Shown: positions 22,240 to 33,027 of the stretch, piece after piece
Layout of the letters: each line of letters opens with the position of its first letter
Position numbering within the stretch: position 1 is the first letter of the stretch
From: Ampullaceana balthica
Lineage: Eukaryota > Mollusca > Gastropoda > Lymnaeidae
Direction: 5' to 3'
Assembly (NCBI GenBank): GCA_944989445.1
Contig: CALYLW010001370.1
Span: 231,307 to 295,306 of the forward strand
DNA length: 64,000 bases
The notes under the pieces: generated by a model
Seen by the model: the letters and a program-made list of their open reading frames with translations, nothing else
Told to the model about the DNA's origin: nothing
The model's database searches: none
Made by a program: the position numbers and the translations under genes

Positions 22240-22734
22240 TTATAATATAATTAAACTAATATACAATGTTATGTTTTCATGTAATAGCTATGACTATGAA
22301 GGACAATCAAGCACACTACACAACATTCAATGAAGATGGATTTTTATGAATGAGCATTTTCTTCAGGTTAAAAAACCTTAACATACACTTCTAAATAATA
22401 AGGGAGAATCTTAGAATACATTTTAAAAAGTTATAGATGAAATTATTAGTTATATGAGTGACAAGGACTACAAAAGTAAATGCCATGTGTTCCCATATTA
22501 TCTAATGACTTAAATATAGAATAGCAGCCGAGACCATCTCATCAGTAGCCCCTCTAGTAAGCTCATTTTGAAGTGTCATAGCTACTCCGTCGTATCCAGA
22601 GGACGGTTGGATTTCATATTTATTTTTTTAAAAAAACGTCTTGCAACCAAAAGTCTGGCAGATATGATTTATAGAGAAAAGATAGTAGCTCCTGCAAAAT
22701 AATTTAGCTAAACAACAATTATGGCTTGATAATA

Positions 22735-23330
22735 ATAATAAGTTGGTAATTTTTATAGCGCTTTTTCCCGGCAAGGAGTCGGGCTCACAGCGCTTTACAT
22801 GGAGATAATAACATAATATAATAATTTAAATATACATTATTTACGCAATACCCACATAAATAACAGTACCATTCACATAAGCAACGTTAATCATTAAAAA
22901 GAAATGGCGTTTCTTTAATTTTGAAAAGATGCGTCTTAAGTGCAGTCTTGAAGGACTTGGTAGATGAAATACTCTGGATGTGTAATGGTAGAGAATTCCA
23001 TTGTTTGGCTGCACAAAAAAGATAACGACCACTCGCCAAATGTTTTAGTTCGTGTCTTAGGAACACAGAGAATGCGCGTGTCTGCAGAAGAGCGTAGCTG
23101 ACGACTGGGTGAGTAGACAGACAGAAGTTCAGTAAGATAGGAAGGGCATGAGTCAAAAAAGAAGTTGTGACAGAGAACGGCCAGTTTGTAATCAATTCGA
23201 GCTTGTATAAATAGCCAATGAAGTGAGTAAAGTAGTTGATCATGTGACTCGGCTTATATTTAGGCCGGGTTGGGTTTCCTTCCGCATCCTCTGCACAACG
23301 ATTATCAAATTTTAAGACCATAAATTAGAG
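22735..23330 (-). mobile_element. LINE 3' end (reverse transcriptase C-terminus)
   Basis: A minus-strand frame (23321-22887) contains AKQWNSLPLHIQSISS and FKTALKTHLF, a block typical of the C-terminal region of Jockey/CR1/RTE-type LINE proteins. It is followed by a 3' untranslated segment with TTTATAGCGCTTTTTCCC and the AATAATAATAA tail at 22,729-22,738. No polymerase core is present, so this is a 5'-truncated dead copy. Confidence 0.7.
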
Positions 23331-24142
23331 AGCTTACGAGGCGTTGCTTTATTAAGTATGCGCACTACAGCTCTTGCTCATGGTGTATTATGGGTGGAAG
23401 AAAATACAAAAAAGATGTTCAAATACTGGTAACTGGCTTACGCTATCAACCACAATTGTCAGGCTTTAGAAACAGAATTAATGCAGATGAGTTGTGATCT
23501 AACCCACTGGAGAAGGCTTTAAAATGTTCTTTAAAAAACCCTCGGACAAAATAATATGTTGACACTAGAATGATGACGGGCACGATGAGTTCTAGTTAGA
23601 TACCACGTTCTAAAGTTTTGTTGCAATAAAATGCCCTCTGTTTATAGAGCGAGGTCAGTTATAATCCATAAAAAATGTGCATCAGCGAGACATTCTGTCA
23701 ACATGTGGCTTGCAATAGGTCGCCAACTCTCCATTCCCAGCTTTTCATTTAGACTCAATGTAGCTTATATTTACCAATATATTCGGGGCGAAGTTTCATC
23801 GGAAAATTTAAATAGAGGACATGGGCATCTAACCCATACCCCAGTGACGGGAGCTCACCGCCCGTCACAATCACATTTTCACCATATGTTTTTGGTAAAT
23901 TCAGCGTACTTTGCCCGGGAGTGTTGTGTGTGTGTATGTGGGGTTTACATTCAACAAATTAAAAAAAAATTAAAATTATACCCCCCACCCCAAAAAAAAT
24001 AAATAAAAAAATTGTCCGTTAGAGAGAAGTTACCTTTTGTTAGTTACGGATCAGAGTTTAATCATGAAGGCCAAGCTTTATCACAGAGTAACAGTAATTC
24101 AATTTTTAAAAAAACAGCAACATTATCAATGTCTGCAGTGGC
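23331..24142. other. Intergenic, no gene recognised
   Basis: No paired splice sites, conserved motif or clear repeat end was recognised. A/C runs near 23,960-24,010 generate spurious reading frames. Confidence 0.4.
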
Positions 24143-24150
24143 GTTCTCTA

Positions 24151-24361
24151 CAGGAGCGGCCTTTGGGGGTGGCAGCTGGGGCAATAGCCCCAGGCCCCGC
24201 GCTTAGGGGGGCCCCACGTTTCAGACTTGAGACTGTATTTTAGTAACAAAAGAGCCGTCAGATATTGCACTACTGAGTTTGCGCAAGAATCGATCTAATC
24301 TAGGGGGGCACCGCGGGGTCATTTTTGCACCAGGCCTCGCGCGTACCTAACGCCGCCTCTG
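24151..24361. mobile_element. hAT MITE, 211 bp
   Basis: The left end CAGGAGCGGCCTTTGG and the right end, in reverse CAGAGGCGGCGTTAGG, form imperfect inverted repeats. GTTCTCTA flanks both sides exactly (24143-24150, 24362-24369), an 8-bp hAT duplication. The GC-rich body (GCCCCAGGCCCCGCGC) differs from the 185-bp family. Confidence 0.75.
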
Positions 24362-24826
24362 GTTCTCTAGATAGGAAGAAAAAAACAATTTTTTTGTTTA
24401 AAACGAGACCAAGACAATTTAAAAATAAATAAATAATAATAATTCTGCTCCGTTCTATATATTTGTTTTTCTTCTTCGAATCAGCAGGGCGGTGCCACGA
24501 AATAAATTCTCTACGAAAATAAAGTCTTCCCCAAACATTTGTTGCTACTCTTTTACGTTTATTCTGCGTTTTATCATCAGTGTTTTATCAAGCCCATTCT
24601 TGACATGAATAACGTGAGTTATATCTTTCAGAACCAATAAGTTTTAATAGCTTTTCTTTTACAACGAACGTGCACTGCCAATTTTTTCGTATCTTGAATA
24701 TCTGTTAGTTCACCAAGAGCCAAACTGAATTCTAAACAATAACTCTTTAAGTCGTTCGTCATTTTCCCGGCGTCAATGTTTACTTAATGACTGTTTTATT
24801 GCACTGTCGAAGCTAGAAAGGTACGA

Positions 24827-25032
24827 GGGGACGCGGTGGTCAAGTTGCAGCGCGCTCGACTGGCATACCGATGGTCATGGGTTCGAATCCATGTGAAGGC
24901 AAGGATTTGTTCCCGGGGCCTAGGGCGTCCCTGAGTCACCCATAGCTCCGAATGGGTACCTAACACTAGTTAGGCGGCTGGGTAATAATGCATGGAACCC
25001 ACAAAGCCGCGGCCTGTGAACGCTGTACATCT
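24827..25032 (+). mobile_element. tRNA-derived SINE, 3'-truncated
   Basis: It starts GGGGACGCGGTGGTCAAGTT and includes B box GGTTCGAATCCATG and the family body (GGGGCCTAGGGCGTCCCTGA). Homology stops near 25,032, before the shared GATAAG tail, so the 3' end is lost. Same family as 21,841 and 30,325. Confidence 0.75.
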
Positions 25033-25607
25033 TTATTACAAATGAAGTGCAACATAGATTTTTGTTTCTTATCTCTTGTATACTAATTGTTGGGTATATA
25101 AAGGTAAGGATTTGTATATAGAGGCAAAGATTGGTTAGATAAAGCAGGGTTGTGAGTTGTGTGTATGAAAGCATGCTAAGATGCTATTCCTAGATACGGT
25201 AAATACACAAAAACTCCACAAGTTTACGATAGTGAGAAAGCTAATTTCTAGGATATATCAGTTCAGAAGCCATTTCCAGATCACTTTGGGTTTGCAATTC
25301 AGACAAGGTCAGGCCATTCGGCTAAGTGAGAAGGCAAGATGACGAACCTAAAGGAGTTGTGCGCCATTAAACAAAATAATCGTTCTTTAAGATTATGTAA
25401 TTATGTCACTTAAATTAATGTATAAAAATAATAACAGTAACTTAAACTGTTGTTCACATGCTGTTCTTAATGTTTTAATCAATTAATTTTTTTTTGTGGT
25501 CCTTATAATTGTTATACTGTACAATTATTTTAACAAGTAGAAATCCACAAAGGTCACGGACCTATTGACCTCGGCATCTTACCTTGAACTTGAAATTGAA
25601 CTATCCC

Positions 25608-26000
25608 TTAACCTGTTGTTGGGTCGTTGGGGCACCATCGTGAACTGCTCACTAACACACGCCATTTGTCCCGGTCCTGTGCTGCCCCTTGAGAATCGCT
25701 GAATGGCAGGCCGGTCCACTCTTTGATATCGTTCTCACATCTCTTCTTCTGTCTGCCTCTTTTCCTTCCTCCCTGGACTGTGCCTTGTAATATAGTTTTT
25801 GCGAGACTTCCAGTTCTTGTCATGTGTCCGTAACATCGTAGTTTCCTCTTCTTAATTGATGTGAGTAGGTCCTGGTAGGGGCCAATGACAGTACTTACTG
25901 TGTTGCGGACCGCTTCGTTTGTGATGTGCGCTGTGTAGGAGATGTTCAATATCTTTCTGAAACATCTCATCTCCAGCGCATTGTTTATTCTTTGGAATCT
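25608..26000 (-). mobile_element. LINE 3' end encoding reverse transcriptase tail
   Basis: The minus-strand frame encodes ALEMRCFRKILNISY, then LRCYGHMTRTGSLAKTI, GGRKRGRQKKRCENDIKEW and a short tail. This is the characteristic C-terminal tail of LINE endonuclease-reverse transcriptases that is often annotated alone in mollusc genomes. The polymerase core is missing. The copy abuts a 41-bp minisatellite on its 5' side. Confidence 0.75.
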
Positions 26001-26112
26001 TACCTAAGAGTCATTTATCACACTTTTATTTGGGATGGACACCTTGTGGAGACGGATGGGGAGATGTGTTCCTCCTGGTTGGGGGGGGGGTTGGAGGTCT
26101 CAATTGTCAATC

Positions 26113-26800
26113 AACTGTTATTAGGGGCGTCACACCAATAATAATAACATGGCCATAACTCACAGGCACGTCACACCAATAATACTAATATGGCCATAAC
26201 TCACAGGCACGTCACACCAATAATAATAACATGGCCATAACTCACAGGCACGTCACACCAATAATAATAACATGGCCATAACTCACAGGCACGTCACACC
26301 AATAATAATAATATGGCCATAACTCAAAGGCACGTCACACCAATAATAATAATATGGCCATAACTCACAGGCACGTCACACCAATAATAATAACATGGCC
26401 ATAACTCACAGGCACGTCACACCAATAATAATAACATGGCCATAACTCACAGGCACGTCACACCAATAACAATAACATGGCCATAACTCACAGGCACGTC
26501 ACACCAATAATAATAACATGGCCATAACTCACAGGCACGTCACACCAATAATAATAACATGGCCATAACTCAAAGGCACGTCACACCAATAATAATAATA
26601 TGGCCATAACTCACAGGCACGTCACACCAATAATAATAACATGGCCATAACTCACAGGCACGTCACACCAATAATAATAACATGGCCATAACTCACAGGC
26701 ACGTCACACCAATAATAATAACATGGCCATAACTCACAGGCACGTCAAACCAATAATAATAATATGGCCATAACTCACAGGCACGTCATACCAACTGGTC
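26113..26800 (+). repeat. 41-bp minisatellite, about 16 copies
   Basis: The unit contains GGCCATAACTCACAGGCACG, then TCACACCAATAATAATAA, at strict 41-base spacing (GGCC near 26150, 26191, 26232 and so on). Copies differ by single bases and end in degenerate GGCGTCTTACCAATA relatives near 26,812-26,830. Non-coding; no spacer variation, so not a CRISPR array. Confidence 0.95.
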
Positions 26801-26830
26801 TTATGCCTCCCAGGGGCGTCTTACCAATAC

Positions 26831-27660
26831 GATATTAACTTAAGGGACGTCTTGCCGACATGAGTTATCTCTTTTATAACTAAAAACCAAATACAATCGT
26901 ATGTAATATTAACTTATCGAAGATTTTATAACTAACGAACAATCAAATAATAATAATAATAATAAACTTCAAGATTTAATATAAACAAAACAAATATTAT
27001 TATAAAGTTGTGATACTTAGAAAAATATTTGCAGGGACAGACTTATATTATCTATATTTCATATATGACTGTAGTTGATAGTAGATACCTCATGAAAAAG
27101 CATAATTTAGTTTTGAGTTTCGTCTAGGAAACAATGAATTTCACTACTTTTCAACCACACACTATACACTCTACACAGACAGGTATGTTTAAAATTAATT
27201 TTATAATTTGCATGGGAAACGGAAGGGCAATTAAATTTATTACCTTCGTCCTTAAACAAAAAGATATATTGACCTATATATTCCCCAAGTTTTAAGTATG
27301 CACCAAGGATGTAAATTTTCATGGTAAAAAGGCCCGTCAGCGTCTTCTAACAACACAATATGCTTTAGTCCCCAAACATCTCATGAGTGTTATTTGTTGA
27401 TTCGTTATCCTTGCATTTTTTAAATTTGTTTTTCCATGAGTGGTACGGAAATGAAGTGTTAATTAAGGAATACTTGGATACAACGCAATTGTCCGAGAAA
27501 GTAAGCTAGGAAAACGTTCTTATAATGGGGATGTGTTCATTTGTAGATGGAGAAAATAAATATAACGTATCAAGAAAATTTTAAGCTTCAATAAAGAACA
27601 CGCAAATCAATGGGACGTTTTGATCAATAATATATATTATAGCAATATATCAAAAGATAT
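26831..27660. other. AT-rich intergenic, no gene recognised
   Basis: It contains a short AATAAT run near 26,945-26,965. The small minus-strand frame at 27,107-27,322 lacks recognisable motifs or coding neighbours. Confidence 0.4.
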
Positions 27661-29580
27661 GGGGCCGTCCATAAATGACGTCACGTAATTTTTGCCGATT
27701 TTTTGCCCCCTCCCTCCCCCTCGTCACGCGTCGTCACAAAAACTTAGACCCCCCCCCTCTAAAAATACGTCACAAATCGTTGACCCCCCACAAAAAAATA
27801 AATATATGTTTTTTTCTATTTGACAATAAGTATGTTTCAAATCACTTTTATTGTCATTTAAATAATTATTATTTATTTAGTGAAGATCTACATTGTAATA
27901 TCGTAACCCATGTGAAGCATTTTTAAAAAACGGTTAACCAGCCTTCAGAAAACGAACAATGTTAACATCCTTAGATTATATTTTATTTAAATGCATACAA
28001 ATTAAACATTGACTATTAATCATCACGGTTAACGTCTTTGTTTAGAAAAAAAATTATTTAAAAATAGCATTTTAAAATGTATTTTTTTAAAATCCCTCAA
28101 TTGACTGACAGGTATCCCGTAAGAAAGAAGTCGGCGAACAGAGGTAAATAACCTCATCTGGTGTCAAAAAGGGAATTCTAGGGGGTAATGCAGACTCATT
28201 TTGGACATATAACATCCACTACAATCCACTAGATATATTAAAATACGGCATGTGTACGTGTACGCTTGGAACATATGCCCATTATTGAACCGGTTCCTTC
28301 CAGAAAATGCATTTTTTAAAAATTTGATAGCTATGTAGATTTCTTACCTACGTACTATACGAGGACACCTAAATCCACCCTACTTTCATTTATATTGACA
28401 CGAGTGACAATAATCTTGATCCACATGACTTGTCTGTATCACGTATCATTTCTGTGATATTTAAAATTAATGCCTTAAAACTGAGCTAAGAAGAAAAGTT
28501 GTTTTGTGCTCCTCTCGAATTGCGATGTCAAGAATTTGATGCATTCAATAAAGTAAATGAATACTTGACTAATTTTAAATGTGCTCATTTACCATTATAT
28601 CTAGAACAGTGCTTCTCAAACTTTTTAATATGGCGGACCGGCAGGAATTTTTTCCATTGCACCAGGTATCGGTGCATTATTTTCCCTGCACTGACAATTT
28701 TTTTTGTCATTTTTTTAGAACATCTGCGGATCGGCAGCGGATGGCCCACGCACCGGCACTGGTCCGCGGACCACCACTTTCAGAAGCACTGATCTAGAAG
28801 ACTAGAATGGCCAGGGGCGTTTGACCAAAAAACAATTGAACAATTATATTAAACTTAAAACAATTTTAATTCTATCAAATAGATCCCCCCTCCCCTTTCA
28901 AAGAAAAAGGATATTCCGTGTCGTTTTGACTTAAAATATCTACACATAATCCTATTCAGATCATTTTTAGACACTTGTTATGCTTGTAAAACTCACCAGT
29001 AGCATATTTTTTTTGGGGGGGGGGCTAACGACGCTCCCCCAAATCCCCGAGGCATGTCAGCAGGACCTAGAGTCTGGGGGTGGGGGTAACGCACACATAA
29101 ATTTGCATATTTTGGGGTAACGGGGCAAAAAAGTTCGACTCCTGCCATGAGAGAACCAAACGGAACTGCGGTTACATCACAAATGCTTTGATGTCAACAT
29201 CAAACGACGCAGTGTAACAATTTCATATGTTATCTTGTGGATTCTCAAACTTATGGATTATAATTAGATTTAATTTTCGTGTCTTGATAGCTTACACTTT
29301 ACACCAACCAGCGTCTGATGGCCTACCGACCGGCTTATTGAGAAGCACTGATTTAAAAAAAAATAATAATAATAAAAAAAAATTATGAAAAATAAATTTT
29401 AAAAAAGGCATTAAATAAATTGTAAGCGACCAAATATTTCAGTGGAAGTTTTATTTAAAGTTACCCTTTTGATGTGACGTCACATTTCTTCAACCCCCCT
29501 CCCTCCCCCTCGTCACGCATCGTCACAAAAGTGTGACCCCCCTCCCCCCTAGGTGCGTGACGTCATTTAAGGACGGCCCC
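27661..29580. mobile_element. DNA transposon with GGGGCCGTCC inverted repeats, 1.9 kb
   Basis: The left end is GGGGCCGTCCATAAATGACG, then TCACG; the right end is its inverse with small changes (CGTGACGTCATTTAAGGACG, then GCCCC). TAT lies on both outer sides, a possible 3-bp target duplication. C-rich subterminal repeats with CGTCACAAAA follow each end. No transposase was recognised. A 185-bp hAT MITE (28607-28791) and the 3' end of an older one (to about 29,351) are nested inside. Other copies: 59,622-60,505 (right end lost) and one end at 50,088. Confidence 0.75.
28607..28791. mobile_element. 185-bp hAT MITE, intact
   Basis: CAGTGCTTCTCAAAC and its inverse at the right end bound a body with the family's GTCCGC/GCGGAC blocks, in reverse orientation to the copies at 33640 and 42202. 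ATCTAGAA is duplicated exactly (28599-28606, 28792-28799). Confidence 0.9.
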
Positions 29581-30324
29581 TATGCACAAATTGCTATAAT
29601 TTGTTATTTAAATGTAGGACTTCGAAGCAGTATGTATATATATATGGCGATCCAAACACTAGTGATCGATCTGGACGGAACCATCTCCACCCACACCAAA
29701 CATAAGTGTTCAATGACTCCAGATCTCCGCTAATCGCAATACGTAATTGCCCCAACCGAAAGCCAGAGGACATCCTAACAGACGGTCGCCTCCACCCGAA
29801 GCAGGTTTGGACAAGAGGTTACACACAGTCCAGTCGATATCTGGACACTATACCCTAGAAGGAAATTAGAGAGCAGATGGGCTAGCAAAACAAGGGCTGA
29901 GCTGGCATGCCCCCCCCGGCATTGTGCTGGCCACACAATCCCTTGCTCGTTAGTGGTGGCTAAATAAAACTTGTGAACGCTACTTCACTTGCCCCATAGT
30001 CCGTCATAGACTGGAAAGGGGGTTATATTTATATTTAAACCAGCCTGAACATGAGACGTCGGTTCTTATCCACGGCATTTAAGACAACTATTACAAGTAA
30101 TATCCAAGGCTATATAGATGAAGTCAACTTGGAAATGAGAAGCTAAATCCATAACTAATTTAAGCACACATTTCAATCATTCAGGGTGCTTAAGCTAAAA
30201 ACAAACTTAAATTTTAAAAAAAAATAGACAAAAGATAAGCCATCCAAGTACGTAATATTTTTTCTCCATAAGTTATCGTATGCTGAAAGCATTCTTGCGT
30301 TAGTCGTGTGATATCTACTTATCA
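29581..30324. other. Intergenic, no gene recognised
   Basis: No exon or repeat terminus was identified. A C-run near 29,910-29,917 and short frames only. Confidence 0.4.
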
Positions 30325-30608
30325 TACGCGTTGGTCGAGTGGCAACGCACTGGACTGTCGTACCGATGGTCACGGGTTCGAATCCGTGTGAATGCAAGGG
30401 TTTGTTCACGGGGCCTAGGGCGTCCCTGAGTCACCCCGCTCCAAATGGGTACCTAACACTACATGTAGTTTGACGGCTGGGTAATGCGTGGAACCCACAA
30501 AGCCGTGGCCTGTGAACGCTGCATCACTTCCCAACAGAGCATCTGTCATGGTCTGTGGACGCAACTGTCTTCTGCATAGAACGAGCGTCTGTATAGATAA
30601 GATAAGAT
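30325..30608 (+). mobile_element. tRNA-derived SINE with complete LINE-like tail
   Basis: The head shows A-box-like TTGGTCGAGTGG and B box GGTTCGAATCCGTG; the first few bases are degenerate. The body carries GGGGCCTAGGGCGTCCCTGA. The tail has GACGCAACTGTCTTCTGCAT, GAGCGTCTGTATA and GATAAGATAAGAT, almost the same as LINE tails at 34,270 and 6,930. The minus-strand frame over it is a shadow. Confidence 0.8.
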
Positions 30609-31730
30609 ATTATGTAAGATCCGTGTCTGATTTGGATATGTTAATTTTCTTATATTGAACGCTTTCACAACCTTGTTACACAAATAGAAATTTTAAATTT
30701 CGCCCAAGTCCTTACCACAGTAGCTAATGTCAATCTTTAAGAGTGAATTACATGTACGAAGACATCGGTGTCATGTTCTCGTATTATTATCATCGTTGTT
30801 TTTCAATTCAGTAGTTCGATAGTTTTTTAAAAGAAACTCTGAAGAATTAGTCAACTTTAAAAATGTTTCTATTGTGAACAAGCGCTCCCTTCCCCCCCCT
30901 GTTACGCCACTGGCTAAACTTATGATGGTTATATTTCCTATAATGATACACACATGCATTCAGCACAAATACGACTTGTAGTGTAAGTGTAAGACATAAA
31001 ACTTAATAGAACTCTAATTCATAATGTAATGTAATGGAGGGGGGGGGGTTATTTTAAAAACGGAGGAGACTTTATTTTGGGGGAATACTTTATTTCGCGA
31101 CACCGGCACTGCAATTCAGGTGCCTCGCTAGTGTAAAACCAGATCTCCTGCCCCCTTCCCCAAAAAATTACTTTAAAAATGTTTATGTTTCTATTTGTAA
31201 AATTATCCTTAAAACAACAACAACCAACAAGATACTATTGAAAAAAAAAGATTTAATAGGTTAGTGGGGGGACCCTGCACTCGTGAAAGACACTAACGTG
31301 TCCCATGTGATTATTTAGAGACGTGCAATTTAACAAAAGTTTTCAGCAATACCATTTCTCAGCATCTGTTCGCCTATCCATTCCATTGTCTATGCATCAT
31401 CTATTGACACAGATTTAATTTCTCTCAACAAAATACTCGCTCGAGATCTTGGATGAGACATTTCTAATGTGCGCTTGCATATGGTAAGACGCTTTTCTAA
31501 AAAATTAAGGCTTTACTAAACTAGGGTGAAAGTAACTATTTTAAAGTAAGTCGTTTTATCTTTTAAGTGATAGGCGATAGTATCTTACTTCAACTCTTAA
31601 CAACAGATTGCCTAAAAATTATACACATTCAGAAGAATGTCACATTCAGTCACGGTATATGTTGTACGAAAATTCCTTTATAGAATTGTTTTCTGCTTTT
31701 ACTTGTGTATAATCCCACAGAGAAGACAAC
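30609..31730. other. Upstream region of the VWA gene
   Basis: AT-rich with a G8 run near 31,040 and no recognised coding exon. Just before the VWA start codon, TTTTCTGCTTTTACTTGTGT followed by ATAATCCCACAG looks like a branch/pyrimidine tract and acceptor at 31,720, so the first transcribed exon may be a non-coding leader further upstream. No convincing core promoter was seen. Confidence 0.4.
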
Positions 31731-32996
31731 ATGAAGATTCTAGTGGTATTACTTCTTGCAGCTTTCTTCGCAAAAGCTGACGGAGGCTTCTTTTGTAAGT
31801 AATTCAATGCCCAAGCCCTGATAGGGTTAAACATTACTTAGGAGTAATAATAAATGAGAAATTATCATGGAATACCAGCGTCAATAAAGTAATAATTTTT
31901 TAAAAAAAATAACCAACAAAATATTAGGCTTTATTAAAAGAAACGTTTGCATATTTAACAAGAAATAAAAACTAAAATACGACCTTAATATTGTGAGATA
32001 TGAACTAGAACAGTGATGGCAAAACTTTTTGGGAACGCGTGCCCGAAATTCAAGCAAAATCCACTTACTGTTGGCAAAATGTCAACACTCAAGCTAAACC
32101 CGAAAATAGGGTTTTGACATAGCAAAACAATAAACAGTTATCTTAAGACTGAAAGGGAAAAAACAAGAAGAGAGTTTTCAAACATAAAAAAACACTTTTT
32201 ATTACAGGGAATATGTTGATTTTGCGACATGAATGGGATTTTTGCTGGTGTATACATACTAATAATTATTCAAATCTTGGCTCATACTTCGTTAATTTTA
32301 GCGCAACGCATGCACCACTCAGGTTTTCAGTCAGTCTGTTTCTTGTGTCACATTGAATAATCTATGATTATACGCTGAAAACAGTTCTTCACGTGCATAA
32401 AATGATCCAAACAAAGTAAGAATAGCACCACCAAGTGTTTTCATTGATTTTAACTTATTTGGTAGAGAATCCCACTGTTTAAGGATTTCATTGTCATGAC
32501 TATCGAGTGTGCTGTTCCATGGGATCTCTGACGCAGATCAGAGAATTTTCTTTTCCAAGAAGACTGTTCATGAAATTCCAATAGCTTCATTTCCAGATTT
32601 CAAGATCTAACCATTGTAATCAAGAAAGATCAAGTTCTTTAAACTTATATTTATATGGAGTAGTAAGAAAACACATAGTTGTTTCCATATAACGGACCTG
32701 TAGAAATTTGTCATTAAAATTCTCCTTTGCAGCTTCTACAATGCTCGAAAAAAATTCGATTCGTTGTAGATTTCTTCATGTATACTGTGCAAATTGTGTA
32801 GAATTTTCTAGATGCATCTTTAGATTTGGAAAATACTTCAGCTGCCCACTTGCAAGATCTCTTTAAAAAACATGTAGTTTTCTTTCAAATGTTTTTTATA
32901 TCACCAAATATTATTTCTACAGTTTTCCCCAAGCTTTGCAGTTTGCTTGTTCAGTACATTGAAGTGTGATAAACTTTCATAAGCCCCTTTTCGGCT

Positions 32997-33027
<31 letters not shown>

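Noticed and set aside
21841..30400. Possible tRNA genes at 22,095-22,020, 24,827 and 30,325
   Set aside because: A and B boxes are present, but the heads do not fold as cloverleaves with an acceptor pair, and each is followed by the same non-tRNA body and tail. They are SINEs.
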